Below are positions 44,880 through 55,990 of a stretch of 64,000 nt of DNA, piece by piece. How positions within the stretch are numbered: the stretch's first letter is position 1; each line of letters opens with the position of its first letter. The stretch covers positions 7,254,001 through 7,318,000 of the forward strand of contig OY754468.1 of NCBI GenBank assembly GCA_963575645.1. The letters are read 5' to 3'. Origin of the DNA: Xanthostigma xanthostigma (taxonomy: Eukaryota; Arthropoda; Insecta; Raphidioptera; Raphidiidae). Position numbers and translations under genes: made by a program. The notes beneath the pieces were generated by a model. It made no database searches and was not told the origin of the DNA. It saw only the letters and a list, made by a program, of their open reading frames with translations.

Positions 44880-45790
44880 CTGTGTGTGTATGTATGTATG
44901 TAAACCTTTTATATCTTTTGAACGGAGTGTCCGACTGAAACGCGGTTTGCGGCATCTGACGTGATCTTGGTGAACTTAGACTTCCTGAAAATTTGAAACG
45001 ATTCGGCCCAAAAAATTTTGAGAAATCTTAAAAAAACAAGTTTCAAAAATTTTTAAAAATTTATTTTTGTAAAAAATTTTCTAAACTACTAAACCGATTA
45101 ATTCCAAAAACTAATCAGCTCTTCTCCTTAACAAACTGCGTCGATTTCCGCAAACCGCATCAAAATCGGTTCATTTGTTCACGAGAAACCGTGAACGAAA
45201 AAATCGTAAAAAAGTGTTTTTTTAAAATGACTTAAAATTGTTATCAGATTGATTTTTTTGTAATAAATTACTTTCTTAAGCTAAAAAAACTGCTTCGATC
45301 GCCGCAAACCATATCAAAATTGGTTCATTTGTTCATGAGATAACGTAAACGAAAAATTTGGAAAAAAGTAATTTTTTAAAATTACTCGTAAAATTCTTAT
45401 CAAATCGATTTTTTTGTAATAATTTACTTTCTTAGGTTAAAAAAACTGCGTCGATTGCAGCAAACCGCATCAAAATCGGCTCATTTGTTCACGAGATATC
45501 GTGAACGAAAAATTTTTAAAAAGTGTTTTTTTTTAAATTGCTCGTAAAATTCCTATGAGATCGATTTTTCTGTATTAAATTATTTTTTAAGGTTAAAAAA
45601 TTGCGTTGACTGCCGCAAATCGCATCAAAATCGGTTCATTTGTTCATGAGATATCGTGAACGAAAATTTCGTAACCGTGTTTTTTTTTTGAGCTCGAAGA
45701 GTTAAAAAATAAACTTCTTGCGATATTTGATATATTTTTGAGCGTTTTGAACTCGAAAATAGCGGGAAGTTACAGGGATGGCCTGCAGGG
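44880..45790. repeat. About 155-bp tandem repeat, four units
   Basis: The block caaaccgcatcaaaatcggt, tcatttgttcacgaga, gtgaacgaaaaa recurs at about 45151, 45305, 45461 and 45616, a spacing of 154-156 bp. Inter-block spacers (aattactcgtaaaattctta, taataaattactttct) are also alike. It is a short satellite-like array present in R2 only, between the LINE fragment and the fold-back arm. Confidence 0.85.
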
Positions 45791-45814
45791 TCAAACTACT
45801 TTTCAAATTTTTTT

Positions 45815-46345
45815 ATTCTAAATTAATACGGTAGATCCCTTTTATATACTTTAATACATTTTTCATCAAAATATTGTTTTTTACCATGCCAGATTCAATT
45901 TTTAAGCGCCGTGACAGCGTTTTTTCATAAACAAATCAGCTTTTACAAGGGCCGTGTCAAAACAACACCTTAATTTTTTCTGAAAGAAGGTTTGTCATAT
46001 ATTTTATGCATAAAATTGGTCTGTCGGCGAAAAAATGTTCTTTACTATGACAGACTTCATAAAAAAAAATTATAACAAATGAAGTCTGACCAATTTATTA
46101 ACAAAAATTGTCAGCCAGAAAAAAATTTTCAAAAATGATACATTATTTATTACAAATTGTATAAACAAGCAGGTGTTTTGGAAAGTAAAATCATGTTTTT
46201 TTTTTAAATTAAAAAATTCATAAAAAATAACAATTAACAATATTTTACTAGTCTGGCGGGCGTAACATGTTTCTGACATGTTTTTCAGCCATTTTCACTT
46301 TATAATGTTGAGGTGTTCTTAGGGGTAACTTTTTCTGTCATGGGA
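45815..46345. mobile_element. TTAA fold-back family H, right arm only (R2)
   Basis: Starts ctaaattaatacggtagatc and ends tctgtcatgggaga. It corresponds to 29205-29733 in R1. The terminal ttaa has decayed to ttgc in both. Confidence 0.75.
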
Positions 46346-47156
46346 GATTGCACTAATTCCTATTGTGTTATATTCTATTGTATTGACTTATTCTAAGCTG
46401 TTTCCAGTATTACAGAATACAAAATTTCTATCTATCTATCTTTATATACATTTAATTTCAACATTTAATTAAACTAATTATTGTTTTCTGACATGTTATA
46501 TGCTCACAAGTGGAGTAAATTTTACTATAATGTAAAATTAGATATAATAAAGAGTAGTATTATTATTATACTTACCATATATTTAAAAAGTTTGTTAGTT
46601 TTATTGTAAAATGTCATTTGTTTATCCGCCATCGCTTGTTACATCAGATAATATATTATTGCGTGATGATTGAGTACCTATAATTAATAACGAGTTTTCA
46701 TATCATATGTAAAAATCGGAACATACAAGGAATTCAAAAATTATAAGACGCAAAATTGAATGTTGATTTTATAATATTGCATTCAATTTTAGTTCAGAAC
46801 AATTTCCATATCACACTGTGCAACAGACAAAGACATCCGAAACAAGTTTGCGATTTGATAGTTGAAATCGAATTTAAACAGTTTGTTTTGTATAAAATAT
46901 TTGCTTTAAAAAGCTGTTTTGAAACATTCTTATATATATGAAAACTGAGTAAAAATATCTCCTCTTTAATTGAGCGAACTAAAAACAAAAAAACACAGCT
47001 TATTTTGTTTGCTTCTCTCTGAGACTACAATGCAAGTGTCCAAAAACAAAGTTAAGTTCATATAATAGAGCCACTCTGCCTATAAAAGCAAATTATATTG
47101 TCGGCAGGGTTTCGCACTGTGACCCGAGTTTTTTTTTTGTTTTTATGTCCTTTAAT
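46346..47156. repeat. Duplicated spacer, R2 copy
   Basis: Matches 29734-30091 and then 31454-31880, with the R1-only insertion missing. It includes the 5132-type TIR end at 47093-47135. No gene. Confidence 0.75.
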
Positions 47157-48085
47157 TAGCGGTTCCGTCCGGTTTCACACGCGTGTAAAAAAACGAAGGG
47201 GGAAGGGAGGAACACGAGTACACACATTCACTTAGTTTACCGAGAAGAATGTTGTGACCGAATTTCATGATGATCGGAGTTACCGTTCAAATGTTTTTGT
47301 CGATAAAAAGCAGTATTTATACTTTTTTTAACTAATAAATTTTTTTTTAATAAATTAAATAAAATTAAAATTAAACGTAAGCCTTAGAAGAAAGCAATGT
47401 AGAAAATAAAAAAAAAAATAAAAATATATTCGCCTAACGTGGGGCTCGAACCCACGACCCTGATATTGACAGTCGCATGCTCTACCGATTGAGCCAGCCG
47501 GGGTTGTGAACTCACGACGCTAATATGAGTATACAGTAGAGCGTCGATTATCCGAACTAATTGGGGGACATGGGTGTTCGGAAAACCGTTTTTTTCGGAT
47601 ATCGAACTGTATTGATTTACACATACATACAGGTATACATACTGTGTATTTATGTACAGATTAATGAAAAACACATTTAGATATTTATAATATTTTTTTA
47701 ATGACAAATAGGAATTAAACAAAAAAAGTGCAGGCAGTCTTGTAATAAAACAGGTACATATATAGTAGGTACAATTAATTTTTAAGCGGGCGTAGTAGTT
47801 CGGTTGATCGACGTTCGGATAATCGACGCTCTACTGTATTTAGTTAGTGCATTTCACCTGAATAGAAGCTTATTTTTGACTTTTTGAGATACACTTTGCA
47901 ACATTTTTCATTTATGCTCCGCTCCTATTGATCGTAGCGTGATATTATATAGCCTATAGCCTTCCTCGATAAATGGGCTATCCAACAAATAAATTTTTTT
48001 TCAATTTGAACCAGTAGTTCCTGAGAACAGCGCGTTCCACCAAACAAACAAACAAACTCTTCAGCTTTATATATTAGTATAGATT
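47157..48085 (-). repeat. Repeat D, long copy with tRNA-like core (R2)
   Basis: Paralogue of 31881-32790, with tRNA-like core on the minus strand at 47431-47503. It keeps tggctcaatcggtagagcat in the D arm, closer to a real tRNA than the R1 copy. It is interrupted by the pogo-like MITE at the same position. Confidence 0.75.
47534..47836. mobile_element. Pogo/Tigger-like MITE, 303 bp (R2)
   Basis: TA-flanked, TIR cagtagagcgtcgattatcc. Same insertion as 32260-32562, inherited through the duplication. Confidence 0.85.
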
Positions 48086-49110
48086 GCGTTTTAACATTGG
48101 AGCACTTGGTACATTGTAATAATTTATTGCGAAAGTGCGTTGGTGCTGGACGAGAGTGGAATCACGTGTAACATCTATAGAATTCTGTAGAACCATAGAC
48201 ACAGTGGTTGATGCGATTATCGACTAAACTCTAGAGAAAAGTCTTGTAAATAATTACAGTCGAACCTGGATAAGCAAGAGTTTAAGGGACCGCGATCTCT
48301 TTTTCGCTTATGGAGGTTTTTCACTAACCAGAATTTCTATCTTATAGAGGTACAGGAGTGGCCTTTCTCACTTATAGAGGTCTATAAAAACTATACAAAA
48401 GCAATGTTAATTAGTTCAACTATTTGTAACTACTATGACACATTGTTTCCGCGCGACGTTATAATGAATATTTTTGTGTAATTCAAAGATATCGAAAAAA
48501 TTCTTTGGCCATTTTTTATGTTACCACATTTAACTTAAACGTAAACTTAATTTTCCCTTTGAAATGATTAAATATTTATAAATACATATAAACTACAATT
48601 TTTGTTTGACTTCACTCATGATATATAATATTTGTATAATTCCCATTTTCTGAATTGCTTTAAATTATAATAATATATTAGGGTAGATAGGGGTAAGTTG
48701 TGCCACAGTACATCTCGCAAAATGTGCAGCATACGAACTTACATGAGTTTCAGTGTGAACAGTTAATCACCGTTTCACAAGTAAATGAAAGGTACGAATC
48801 TATTAATTTATTTTGAAAAAATGTGTAACTTTTTTTCGAAATTGTTTTACGTCTGAAAACAAAAGCGCTCGATAAATTATGTTCGAATATGTGTTTTTCT
48901 ATTATATAAGCTATGAATCGACCAATACCGATATTTCCAAAGCCGGTAACGGTATCGGCCGGTATTATCGGCCATAGAAAATATTTTAAACGTCTTGCGC
49001 CTAAGATTTCTTAAAATCTATAAAATTTTTATCCAATAACATTAAGAATATTTGATTTTTTATATTCTATTGTCTTTTGAGTTAAGTAATTAAAATGATG
49101 TAATCTAAAA
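48086..49110. repeat. Duplicated spacer, R2 copy (matches 32791-33768)
   Basis: Shares gtgcgttggtgctggacgag, the pogo-like end fragment (48256-48390), gacttcactcatga and the tagggtagataggggtaag block. No gene. Confidence 0.7.
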
Positions 49111-49170
49111 AAAAATTAAAAAACCTAAAAAAATTTAATCTTTGATTAACGTCTGGTTAGAACTCTTAAA

Positions 49171-49422
49171 TAAATAAAATTATCGACCAATTTTTCAGAC
49201 AATATATTAACAAAAAATATAATTAATACATTAACGTTTCGATCCGGATTTGGACCTTCTTCAGAACTGATCTAAAAAATATAAAAAAATAATTAATATT
49301 TAGTTTCTAATTAGTTTTTTTGTAAAATTCGTTCAAAGTTATTTATATGAAAATATTGAAAAAATAATAACAATATTTTTTGTTAATATATTGTTTGAAA
49401 AATTGGTCGATAATTTTATTTA
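49171..49422. repeat. 50-bp inverted repeat enclosing a hammerhead-like motif
   Basis: The arms at 49171-49220 and 49373-49422 are reverse complements with one mismatch (core ttatcgaccaatttttcaga). The 152-nt interior carries, on the minus strand at 49264-49236, CTGAAGA, a ggtcc/ggatc stem, then GAAACG. This is the second case here of such a hairpin enclosed by an inverted repeat. The block is absent from R1 at this position. Confidence 0.65.
49236..49264 (-). ncRNA. Hammerhead-like core, full CUGANGA match
   Basis: On the minus strand: CTGAAGA (49264-49258), an extra A, stem GGTCC/GGATC (one G-U pair), and GAAAC (49240-49236). All conserved core bases of the two single-stranded strands are present, but the extra base before stem II is not canonical and no clear NUH cleavage site is identified. 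Confidence 0.4.
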
Positions 49423-49905
49423 GGTACCTACAAAAAAATTTAACCTCCTTCAAAATAGAGCAATTTGAGGACGGCGCCAATTTAATTACTATAGCGTTTT
49501 ATGTACCTTAAATTTGCGCCAACCTCGAAGTTTTATTTTACGCTTTTAAATCATCTTTTTTGGAAAAGACTAAATTAACAAAAAATGTTTTAATTTTCCT
49601 TTTTAGTGCTTTGCAATATGTAATTGGCACGTTAACTTATTACAACCGCCGTCTTCCTTAATATTTTAATACTAAACTAGGAAAAAAATTGCTGAACCGA
49701 TTGAAACTAAATTTATGTGTAACCACCTTGAAGATATGCCCTATATTACACAGAAAAAAAAATCAAAATTGGTTCACAAATGCCAGTGATATAAGGTAAG
49801 AAATAATATATAAAAAAAAAACCAGGTCGATTTATATGCTGGAATATTATTATTATTATTATTCAAAATATCAATAGCATTTGACGGTTTCAGGCTATAG
49901 ATTAA
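49423..49905. other. Intergenic, R2-specific
   Basis: AT-rich, with a gcgcc-containing patch at 49470-49520. No gene or repeat match. Confidence 0.3.
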
Positions 49906-51201
49906 GCTCCCATGACAGAAAAAGTTACCCCAAAGATCACCTCAAAATTATAAAGTGAAAATGGCTGAAAAACATGTCAGAAACATGTTACGCCCGCCAG
50001 ACCAATTTGTTAATTGTTATTTTTTATGAATTTTTAAATTTAAAAAAAAAACATGATTTTACTTTCCAAAACACCCGCTTGAAATTTATACAATTTGTAG
50101 TAAATAATAATGTACCATTTTTGAAAAAATTTGTCTGGCTGACAATTTTTGTTAATAAATTTGTCAGGCTTCATTTGTGATAAATTATTTTTTTTTATGA
50201 AAATACATTTCATAAAACCTTCTTGAATTTAAATAAAGTTTAAGTTCTCTTCTATCTAATACAACTTGTCTGGCTGACAAATTATTTTTGTTAATAAATT
50301 GGTCAGACTTCATTTGTTATAAATTTTATTTTCTGAAGTCTGTCATAGTAAAAAACATTTTTTCGCTGACAGACCAATTTTTAGATGTCAAACCTTCTTT
50401 CAGAAAAAAATTAAGGTGGTGTTTTGACACGGCCCTTGTAAAAGCTGATTTGTTTATGAAAAAACGCTGTCACGGCGTTTAAAAATTGAATCTGACATGG
50501 TAAAAACAATATTTTGATGAAAAATGTATTAAAATATATAAAAGGGATCTACCGTATTAATTTAGAACAAAAACATTTTTTTTCTAGTTAGCAACGATTA
50601 TACCATATTTTTTCATTAAAAAATGTGGTCGCATTTAATAAAAAAGTATGGTATAATCGTTGCTAACTAGAAGAAAATTTTTTTTTTATTCTAAATTAAT
50701 ACGGTAGATCCCTTATATATATTTTAATACATTTTTCATCAAAATATTATTTTTTACCATGCCAGATTCAATTTTTAAGCGCCGTGACAGCGTTTTTTCA
50801 TAAACAAATCAGCTTTTACAAGGGCCGTGTCAAAACACCTCCTTAATTTTTTTCTGAAAGAAGGTTTGACATCTATTTTATACATAAAAATTGGTCTGTC
50901 AGCGAAAATATGTTTTTTACTATGACAGACTTCATAAAAAAAAAATTATAACAAAAATTGTCAGCCAGACCAATTTTTTAAAAAATGGTACATTATTTAC
51001 TACAAATTTTATAAATTTCAAGCAGGTGTTTTGGAAAGTAAAATCATGTTTTTTTTTTTAAATTTAAAAATTCATAAAAAATAACAATTAAAAAATGTTT
51101 ACTAGTCTGGCGGGCGTAACATGTTTCTGACATGTTTTTCAGCCATTTTCACTTTATAATTTTGAGGTGTTCTTTGGGATAACTTTTTCTTTCATGGGAG
51201 C
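49906..51201. mobile_element. TTAA fold-back element, family H, complete
   Basis: Flanked by TTAA at 49902-49905 and 51202-51205. TIR gctcccatgacagaaaaagt at the left and actttttctttcatgggagc at the right. Arms of about 630 bp pair along nearly their whole length around a centre at about 50610-50640 (aaaaaatgtggtcgcattt). Tandem tgtcagccaga and aatgaagtctgac blocks sit in the arms. No transposase: the open frames at about 49974 and 50288 are arm sequence, repeated in inverted copies elsewhere. It ends about 175 bp before IR gene 2. Confidence 0.85.
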
Positions 51202-51289
51202 TTAATAAACTAATGTTATATTTAGAAGTCGACTAATTTATATTCAGACCTTTTACACAACGCACTACTCACAAAATATTAAATAATAG

Positions 51290-51379
51290 CGTGTGTATAA
51301 ACATGTACCTACAATAAATAATTTGTACTTTAGAAAATTGTTTTCTCTACTGTGACACAAACACTACCTCAGTGCATAT
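51290..51379 (+). promoter_or_regulatory. Conserved upstream block of IR gene 2
   Basis: Same acaataaataatttgtactt, tagaaaattgttttctctac and tgtgacacaa words as upstream of gene 1, with a 4-nt insertion. Candidate promoter region by comparison only. Confidence 0.3.
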
Positions 51380-53179
51380 ATGTCAATAGAAATGTTGTGT
51401 AGCAAAATCGTTTTAATTTTTTTTGTTCTAACTTCGTTTGTGCGAGGACATATGAATTTAAATTTCGATAAATCTCTTAAAACTGAATCTTCATCTCATG
51501 TATCAGACATAATAAATGTATATTTTAAAGATACAAACGTTGTGAAGATATTTTACGAAAATGAAGACGTATTTTCACAAATCTTAACGACTTTCCAATT
51601 TTCTTATTTGGTAATAAATAGTGAATATTCTAAAATTGATGAAGCGTACCCCGGTCCGAGTGGTTGTGTTCTAATTGGAAGTTATGGATTTTTGTCGAAT
51701 ATTGAAAAAAGTGGACGTTGGTCACTGCTGAAAAACAACCTTAAATTTCTTTTTATTATGCTAGAAAATGACTTTCAAAAAGTGATTTCGGCATTTAATT
51801 ATTTATGGGATTTTTTTGTTACCAGCGCAATAATAATCACAATCGAGAATGATGAGTTTGTTGATGTATTCTATCAAAATCCGATCGAAGCTATAAATAA
51901 TTGTGGAAAAATTACAAAAATTGACGTTTTAAGAAATATCTCCGATGCTGTACTGATTGTGCGAACAATAAAACGTCGAGATCTTAATCTAACAGACTGT
52001 CATTTTGTTATGGACATAATTGGAGTTCCGCCATTCGTTATAAACATAACTTCTAAGACAAATCCTGGATTAGAAGTAATTTTCTTAAAAACGTTGGCAG
52101 AATCTTTAAATATTAACTCGTCAATAACTTCAGATGCAAATTCAATACGGGGAATGTTCAACACAGGAAAATTTCTAGAATCAGAACAAATCTTTGTGAG
52201 TTTTGAATTTTTAGGATCCAGCACGAAAATGAACGTAAAAAATGTATTTTATACAGCTAATTCATTTGAAACTGCTTTGGTTTTTATAGTTCCATTTGCA
52301 AACCAATCTCCGCCTTGGAAAACCTTACTTTTAACGTTCGAAAAATACGTTTGGATATTAACAGCGCTTTTTACTATAATAATTGCAATTGTTTGTCGAT
52401 TAATAGCTGGCATCAAAATGGAAACATTCTATCAGAATTATTCCACGTGCTTTTTGCAAAGTGTTGCTATAATGGTAAGTGCTGGAATTCAATATCAACC
52501 TAAAGGCGCGTTTCTGAGGGTGTTTTTAATAATATGTCTGGTGTATGGTTGGTACTTGAACAATGTATTCCAAGCGAAATTTACAAGTTTCTTGACGAAT
52601 CCTTTTTACGAGAAACAAATATCTAATATCGATGAATTGAAAGAATCAAAAATAAAGATATATTTGAACAAAATTCATTGTAGTATATTTATTCATGACA
52701 AAGAAATTATGTCATTATCCAAAATAACAAATATGACTTTTGAAGAAGCAATTCTTTTGATTTCTAATCATCAGAACGTGGCCACAGTTGTCACACGCAT
52801 CAAATTATTACAAGTAACATATGATAATGCAAATTTCGATTCATTAATATACCCTTTCAAAGACAATATCTTTTCATTTCATCGTCTCATAGAAATGCAT
52901 AATTATCATCCTTTAAGATATATTGTTAATAGAATGGTTCTTCGAATGCAAGCCAGTGGTTTGCCTGTGAAGTGGCTTGCTGATTATAAACAAATGACAT
53001 CCAGACCAAAACCTAAAGAGAAGAAAGTTATCGTATTAACATTGAATCACCTGCAAAGTGCTTTTTTTATTTTATTTTTGGGAAATGGAGTCTCACTATT
53101 TGTTTTTATTTGGGAACTGCGATCAAAAATCCGAGTTTCAAGGCAGAATACATCCAAGAGCGTGCGTTCAGTTGAATAG
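51380..53179 (+). CDS. Divergent ionotropic receptor (IR), gene 2
   Basis: A 599-codon intronless frame, the most complete of the array. It has a signal-peptide-like start (IVLIFFVLTSFVRG) and S1 half with FGVPPF changed to IGVPPF. Then come TM1 (about 322-342), pore and TM2 with VSAGIQYQPKGAFLRVF, the NNVFQAKFTSFLT segment and S2. S2 ends YHPLRYIVNRMVLRMQASG, as in other IRs. TM3 is FFILFLGNGVSLFVFIW. It differs from gene 1 at about 33 of 588 positions by eye, spread over all domains, with no frame damage. It has the C-terminal tail QNTSKSVRSVE that gene 1 has lost. The second Met at 51392 is an alternative start. The conserved Arg and Glu ligand-binding residues of glutamate receptors are not evident, as is usual for divergent IRs. 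Confidence 0.92.
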   Translation: MSIEMLCSKIVLIFFVLTSFVRGHMNLNFDKSLKTESSSHVSDIINVYFKDTNVVKIFYENEDVFSQILTTFQFSYLVINSEYSKIDEAYPGPSGCVLIGSYGFLSNIEKSGRWSLLKNNLKFLFIMLENDFQKVISAFNYLWDFFVTSAIIITIENDEFVDVFYQNPIEAINNCGKITKIDVLRNISDAVLIVRTIKRRDLNLTDCHFVMDIIGVPPFVINITSKTNPGLEVIFLKTLAESLNINSSITSDANSIRGMFNTGKFLESEQIFVSFEFLGSSTKMNVKNVFYTANSFETALVFIVPFANQSPPWKTLLLTFEKYVWILTALFTIIIAIVCRLIAGIKMETFYQNYSTCFLQSVAIMVSAGIQYQPKGAFLRVFLIICLVYGWYLNNVFQAKFTSFLTNPFYEKQISNIDELKESKIKIYLNKIHCSIFIHDKEIMSLSKITNMTFEEAILLISNHQNVATVVTRIKLLQVTYDNANFDSLIYPFKDNIFSFHRLIEMHNYHPLRYIVNRMVLRMQASGLPVKWLADYKQMTSRPKPKEKKVIVLTLNHLQSAFFILFLGNGVSLFVFIWELRSKIRVSRQNTSKSVRSVE

Positions 53180-54296
53180 GGTTTAAATGTTATTTTTATA
53201 TCTTTATTGGAATTGATTAAACTCTAAATAGTTTTTTGTTTTTAAATTTTTGCTAAATAATAAATATTAATTAAACAAAAATGCAATAAATACGCGCGTA
53301 ATATAAAATATCGAAACGCAATGCTATTGATTCGACCGTAGTATGACATCAAAAAACACGTAAACCATATGGTTGCCATAGAATTATTGCCTTTTTTTCA
53401 ATACAAAGTTTTTTAAACAAAATTGTTGACATGTTATATGACGGCACATATCTCCCGCGAAAAAATGGCGCGTTTAAATAATCAAAATAGTTTGCCCAAA
53501 AAGACTATTTATTTTTTAATTCAATAAGAATGTTTTAATGAATGGTTTCATGTGTTTGATAACTTTGAATATGAAAATAATTGATTTTAAATATTTTCAA
53601 AAATTGTGCATATACCCTATTGTAAATATAGGTATTTAAATCTTTGATTAACGTCAGATTAAAACTATAAATAAATGTCTGAAAAATTGGTCGATAATTT
53701 TATTTATTGTAAATATATTTTATTGTGTCGATATCAGTCAACAGTATATTGTGCAACTAGTGCGACAATACCACACGAGTTGCACATACTATTTTTTATT
53801 ACGAATAAATTAAAATTCCCAGAACAAATGTTCAATTTTAAAATACACATTTTTTGCTGTCACATTCAGTATTGGTAACTATGGTAACTCTGAATTTGCG
53901 TGCGGCAAACAATAATTTCAGTGCGACAAATAAAGTTTGCGCGTGCAAATGAAAATAGCCACTTTTCAACCGTAACAGCATGCGTAAAGATACCACTTTT
54001 CCCGCATGAGTAATAAAAAACTTAAAGTCTAATTAGTGTAAAGTATAAATTTGATTTTAATTTTATTATTGTTATTCAATTTGTTGTAATAATATTTTGA
54101 AAATATGAATTGGAAAGTTTTCTATTTTTATTTTTTTACTCTTAATCCTTAAGCCTAAAAAATTACAAACTTATTGGTGATATCTTTAAAAACAGCAAAG
54201 TTAAATACTATTTCAAAATTTGGTTTTGATAATTCTTCGCGCTATGTCGTTCTCAGTGTGAGTGATGTCGCGCGACATAAATATCATAATATATAT
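53180..54296. repeat. 3' flank of IR gene 2, duplicated spacer
   Basis: Matches 36440-36916 and then 37180-37293 plus 40589-40873, that is R1 without its repeat F and TTAA element. A stretch at about 53735-54010 (gtgcgacaataccacacgag) is R2-specific. No gene. Confidence 0.7.
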
Positions 54297-54351
54297 AACT
54301 AGCGGTCCCGTCCGGTTTCATCCGGGTGTAAAAGAACGAATGGGGAAGGGA
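54297..54351 (-). repeat. Repeat D, 55-bp end fragment
   Basis: aactagcggtcccgtccggt and gtaaaagaacgaatggggaa are the terminus of repeat D, abruptly followed by a transposase fragment. Confidence 0.7.
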
Positions 54352-54359
54352 AGAAAAAT

Positions 54360-54473
54360 AGATTAACTGGATTGGCTATGATTTTAATAGAACACGAAGT
54401 TTGTGACAGTGTCAATTTGAAGGAAATTATTAAAGAGTTTGCAGAACAGAAAGTTCGAAGAAAATTATTTTAA
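54360..54473 (+). pseudogene. hAT/ZMYM1-type transposase C-terminus
   Basis: The frame RLTGLAMILIEHEVCDSVNL followed by IIKEFAEQKVRRKLF and a stop is the characteristic end of the hAT dimerisation region, as found in transposon-derived zinc finger MYM-type 1-like proteins. Only the last 37 or so codons are present, fused to a repeat D end, so this is a captured or truncated remnant. Confidence 0.6.
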
Positions 54474-54764
54474 TAAATACATATAGAATACATGTGCTTA
54501 GATTTGTTATTTATTAATATAATGATAATGTTTTAACCACACATTTGATCAGTATCGAATAAAAGCACACAGAAAAGTTGGTTAAATTAAATTCTCAAAT
54601 AAATATTTTAATTTTAACAATTTTATAAAAATCGAATATTTTTTTTAATTAATTTTTTTATAATAAGATATGTTCAAAATAATTGTATTAACTCATAATA
54701 ATTATGATCATGTAACATGTATACTGTTTAGAACAATTTACCACTACTTGACCAGCTTGAGGCC

Positions 54765-54792
54765 CTGAAGATGAAAATAAATTTTTCGAAAC
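54765..54792 (+). ncRNA. Hammerhead-like core, Penelope-type end
   Basis: CTGAAGA (54765-54771), one extra T, a GAAAAT/ATTTTTC stem, then GAAAC (54788-54792) and gttggcc. ggcc words flank the motif on both sides and could pair. It lacks an obvious NUH site. No Penelope protein is adjacent; poly-element debris surrounds it. Confidence 0.4.
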
Positions 54793-54972
54793 GTTGGCCA
54801 CTAGCGAAACACTGGTAAAGCTTATTTTGCGATCCTCAACCAAAAAACCTTCCTTCATCTTAATATTCTATTGGATCAACACTACTTTAACTGAAGATAT
54901 TCTTTAATATTTACACTGTTGCTTTGCACTCCAAAACCAAAGCTCTGGTTTGACTGAGTGAATCAGTACATG

Positions 54973-55009
54973 TAAGTACTGGGTTGTTCGCCGAACAACC
55001 CAGTACTTA
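54973..55009. repeat. 18-bp perfect inverted repeat, 1-nt loop
   Basis: taagtactgggttgttcg, a single c, then cgaacaacccagtactta. It would form an uninterrupted hairpin. It has no gene context; it might be a fused pair of element ends. Confidence 0.7.
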
Positions 55010-55309
55010 TTTTCGTTTTGAAATTCGGGAGACATAATATAACTAGTTAAAAAGTTTAAGTTTATAAAGTGTTTTAATCCAATTTGTGTAATTATTATAT
55101 TAAGTAAGAATTATTAAGTACTTCTATTTACGAACTGTTTTTCAATTTATTTTTGTATAAATATCTTAAAACGAAACTTATTTTGTTTCATTAATATCGA
55201 CAGGGAAAACTTGTCTTTTTAAAGGTTAAAATTACACCATCTATGGAGCAACGCATGGGTAAAAAGCGGCAAATATTATTTTGCCCGGAGCGGCGAAATA
55301 GCTGGATCG

Positions 55310-55870
55310 GGCCCTGGCGGCAGTTGGCGGCTCTTTTTAAAAGAAAAGAAAATCTTTAAGTGAATTGATTTTACGTAAATGAAAACCTAATTTTTCATAT
55401 GATATGATTTAATATTTATATATACATAAGTATAAACTACAATATATACTGTCTTAACGCACTTATGATAACATTTGTATTATCCCCATTTTAGAAATTG
55501 CTTTAAATTATAACATCAGGATAGAGAGGGGCTAGTTACGCATACTGTGTATTTATATACAGAAATACAGATGAATGAAAAACACATTTAGATATTTATA
55601 ATATTTCTTTAATATTAACAAATAGGCATTAAACAAAAGAAGTGCAGACAGTCTTGTAATAAAACAGGTGCATACATAGTAGAAGTAGTTCGGTAAAGCG
55701 GTCGTTCGGATAATTGACGCTCCACTGTAACACAAAATATGTATGTCCAAGACATGATGACATACTTCATACGAGCAAAAACGTTTTTTTAGCGGGCGTG
55801 GGTTTGCTAAATATTTCAAGAAATATTTTTGAGCTTATTTGTTCAGAACTTACCTACTGCTCAATTAATA
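55310..55870. repeat. Duplicated spacer with truncated pogo-like MITE
   Basis: Matches 41670-41778 then 43240-43660, that is R1 without the LTR. The pogo-like fragment at 55540-55728 ends taattgacgctccactgta, as in R1. Confidence 0.7.
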
Positions 55871-55899
55871 TACAGGGTGAGTTTTAGGTTGATGCTTTT

Positions 55900-55959
55900 T
55901 AAGGGTTCCGTACCCGAAGGGTGCTCAAACGGGACCCTATTACTAAGCCTCCGCTGTCC

Positions 55960-55990
<31 letters not shown>

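Noticed and set aside
45151-45700. CRISPR-like or regularly spaced array
   Set aside because: Repeat and spacer are both repeated at 155 bp, so it is an ordinary tandem satellite in a eukaryotic genome.
46070-46279. Paired open frames MSETCYARQT... at 46070 (minus) and 49974 (plus)
   Set aside because: Both are the same arm of TTAA fold-back family H in opposite orientation; the element is non-coding.
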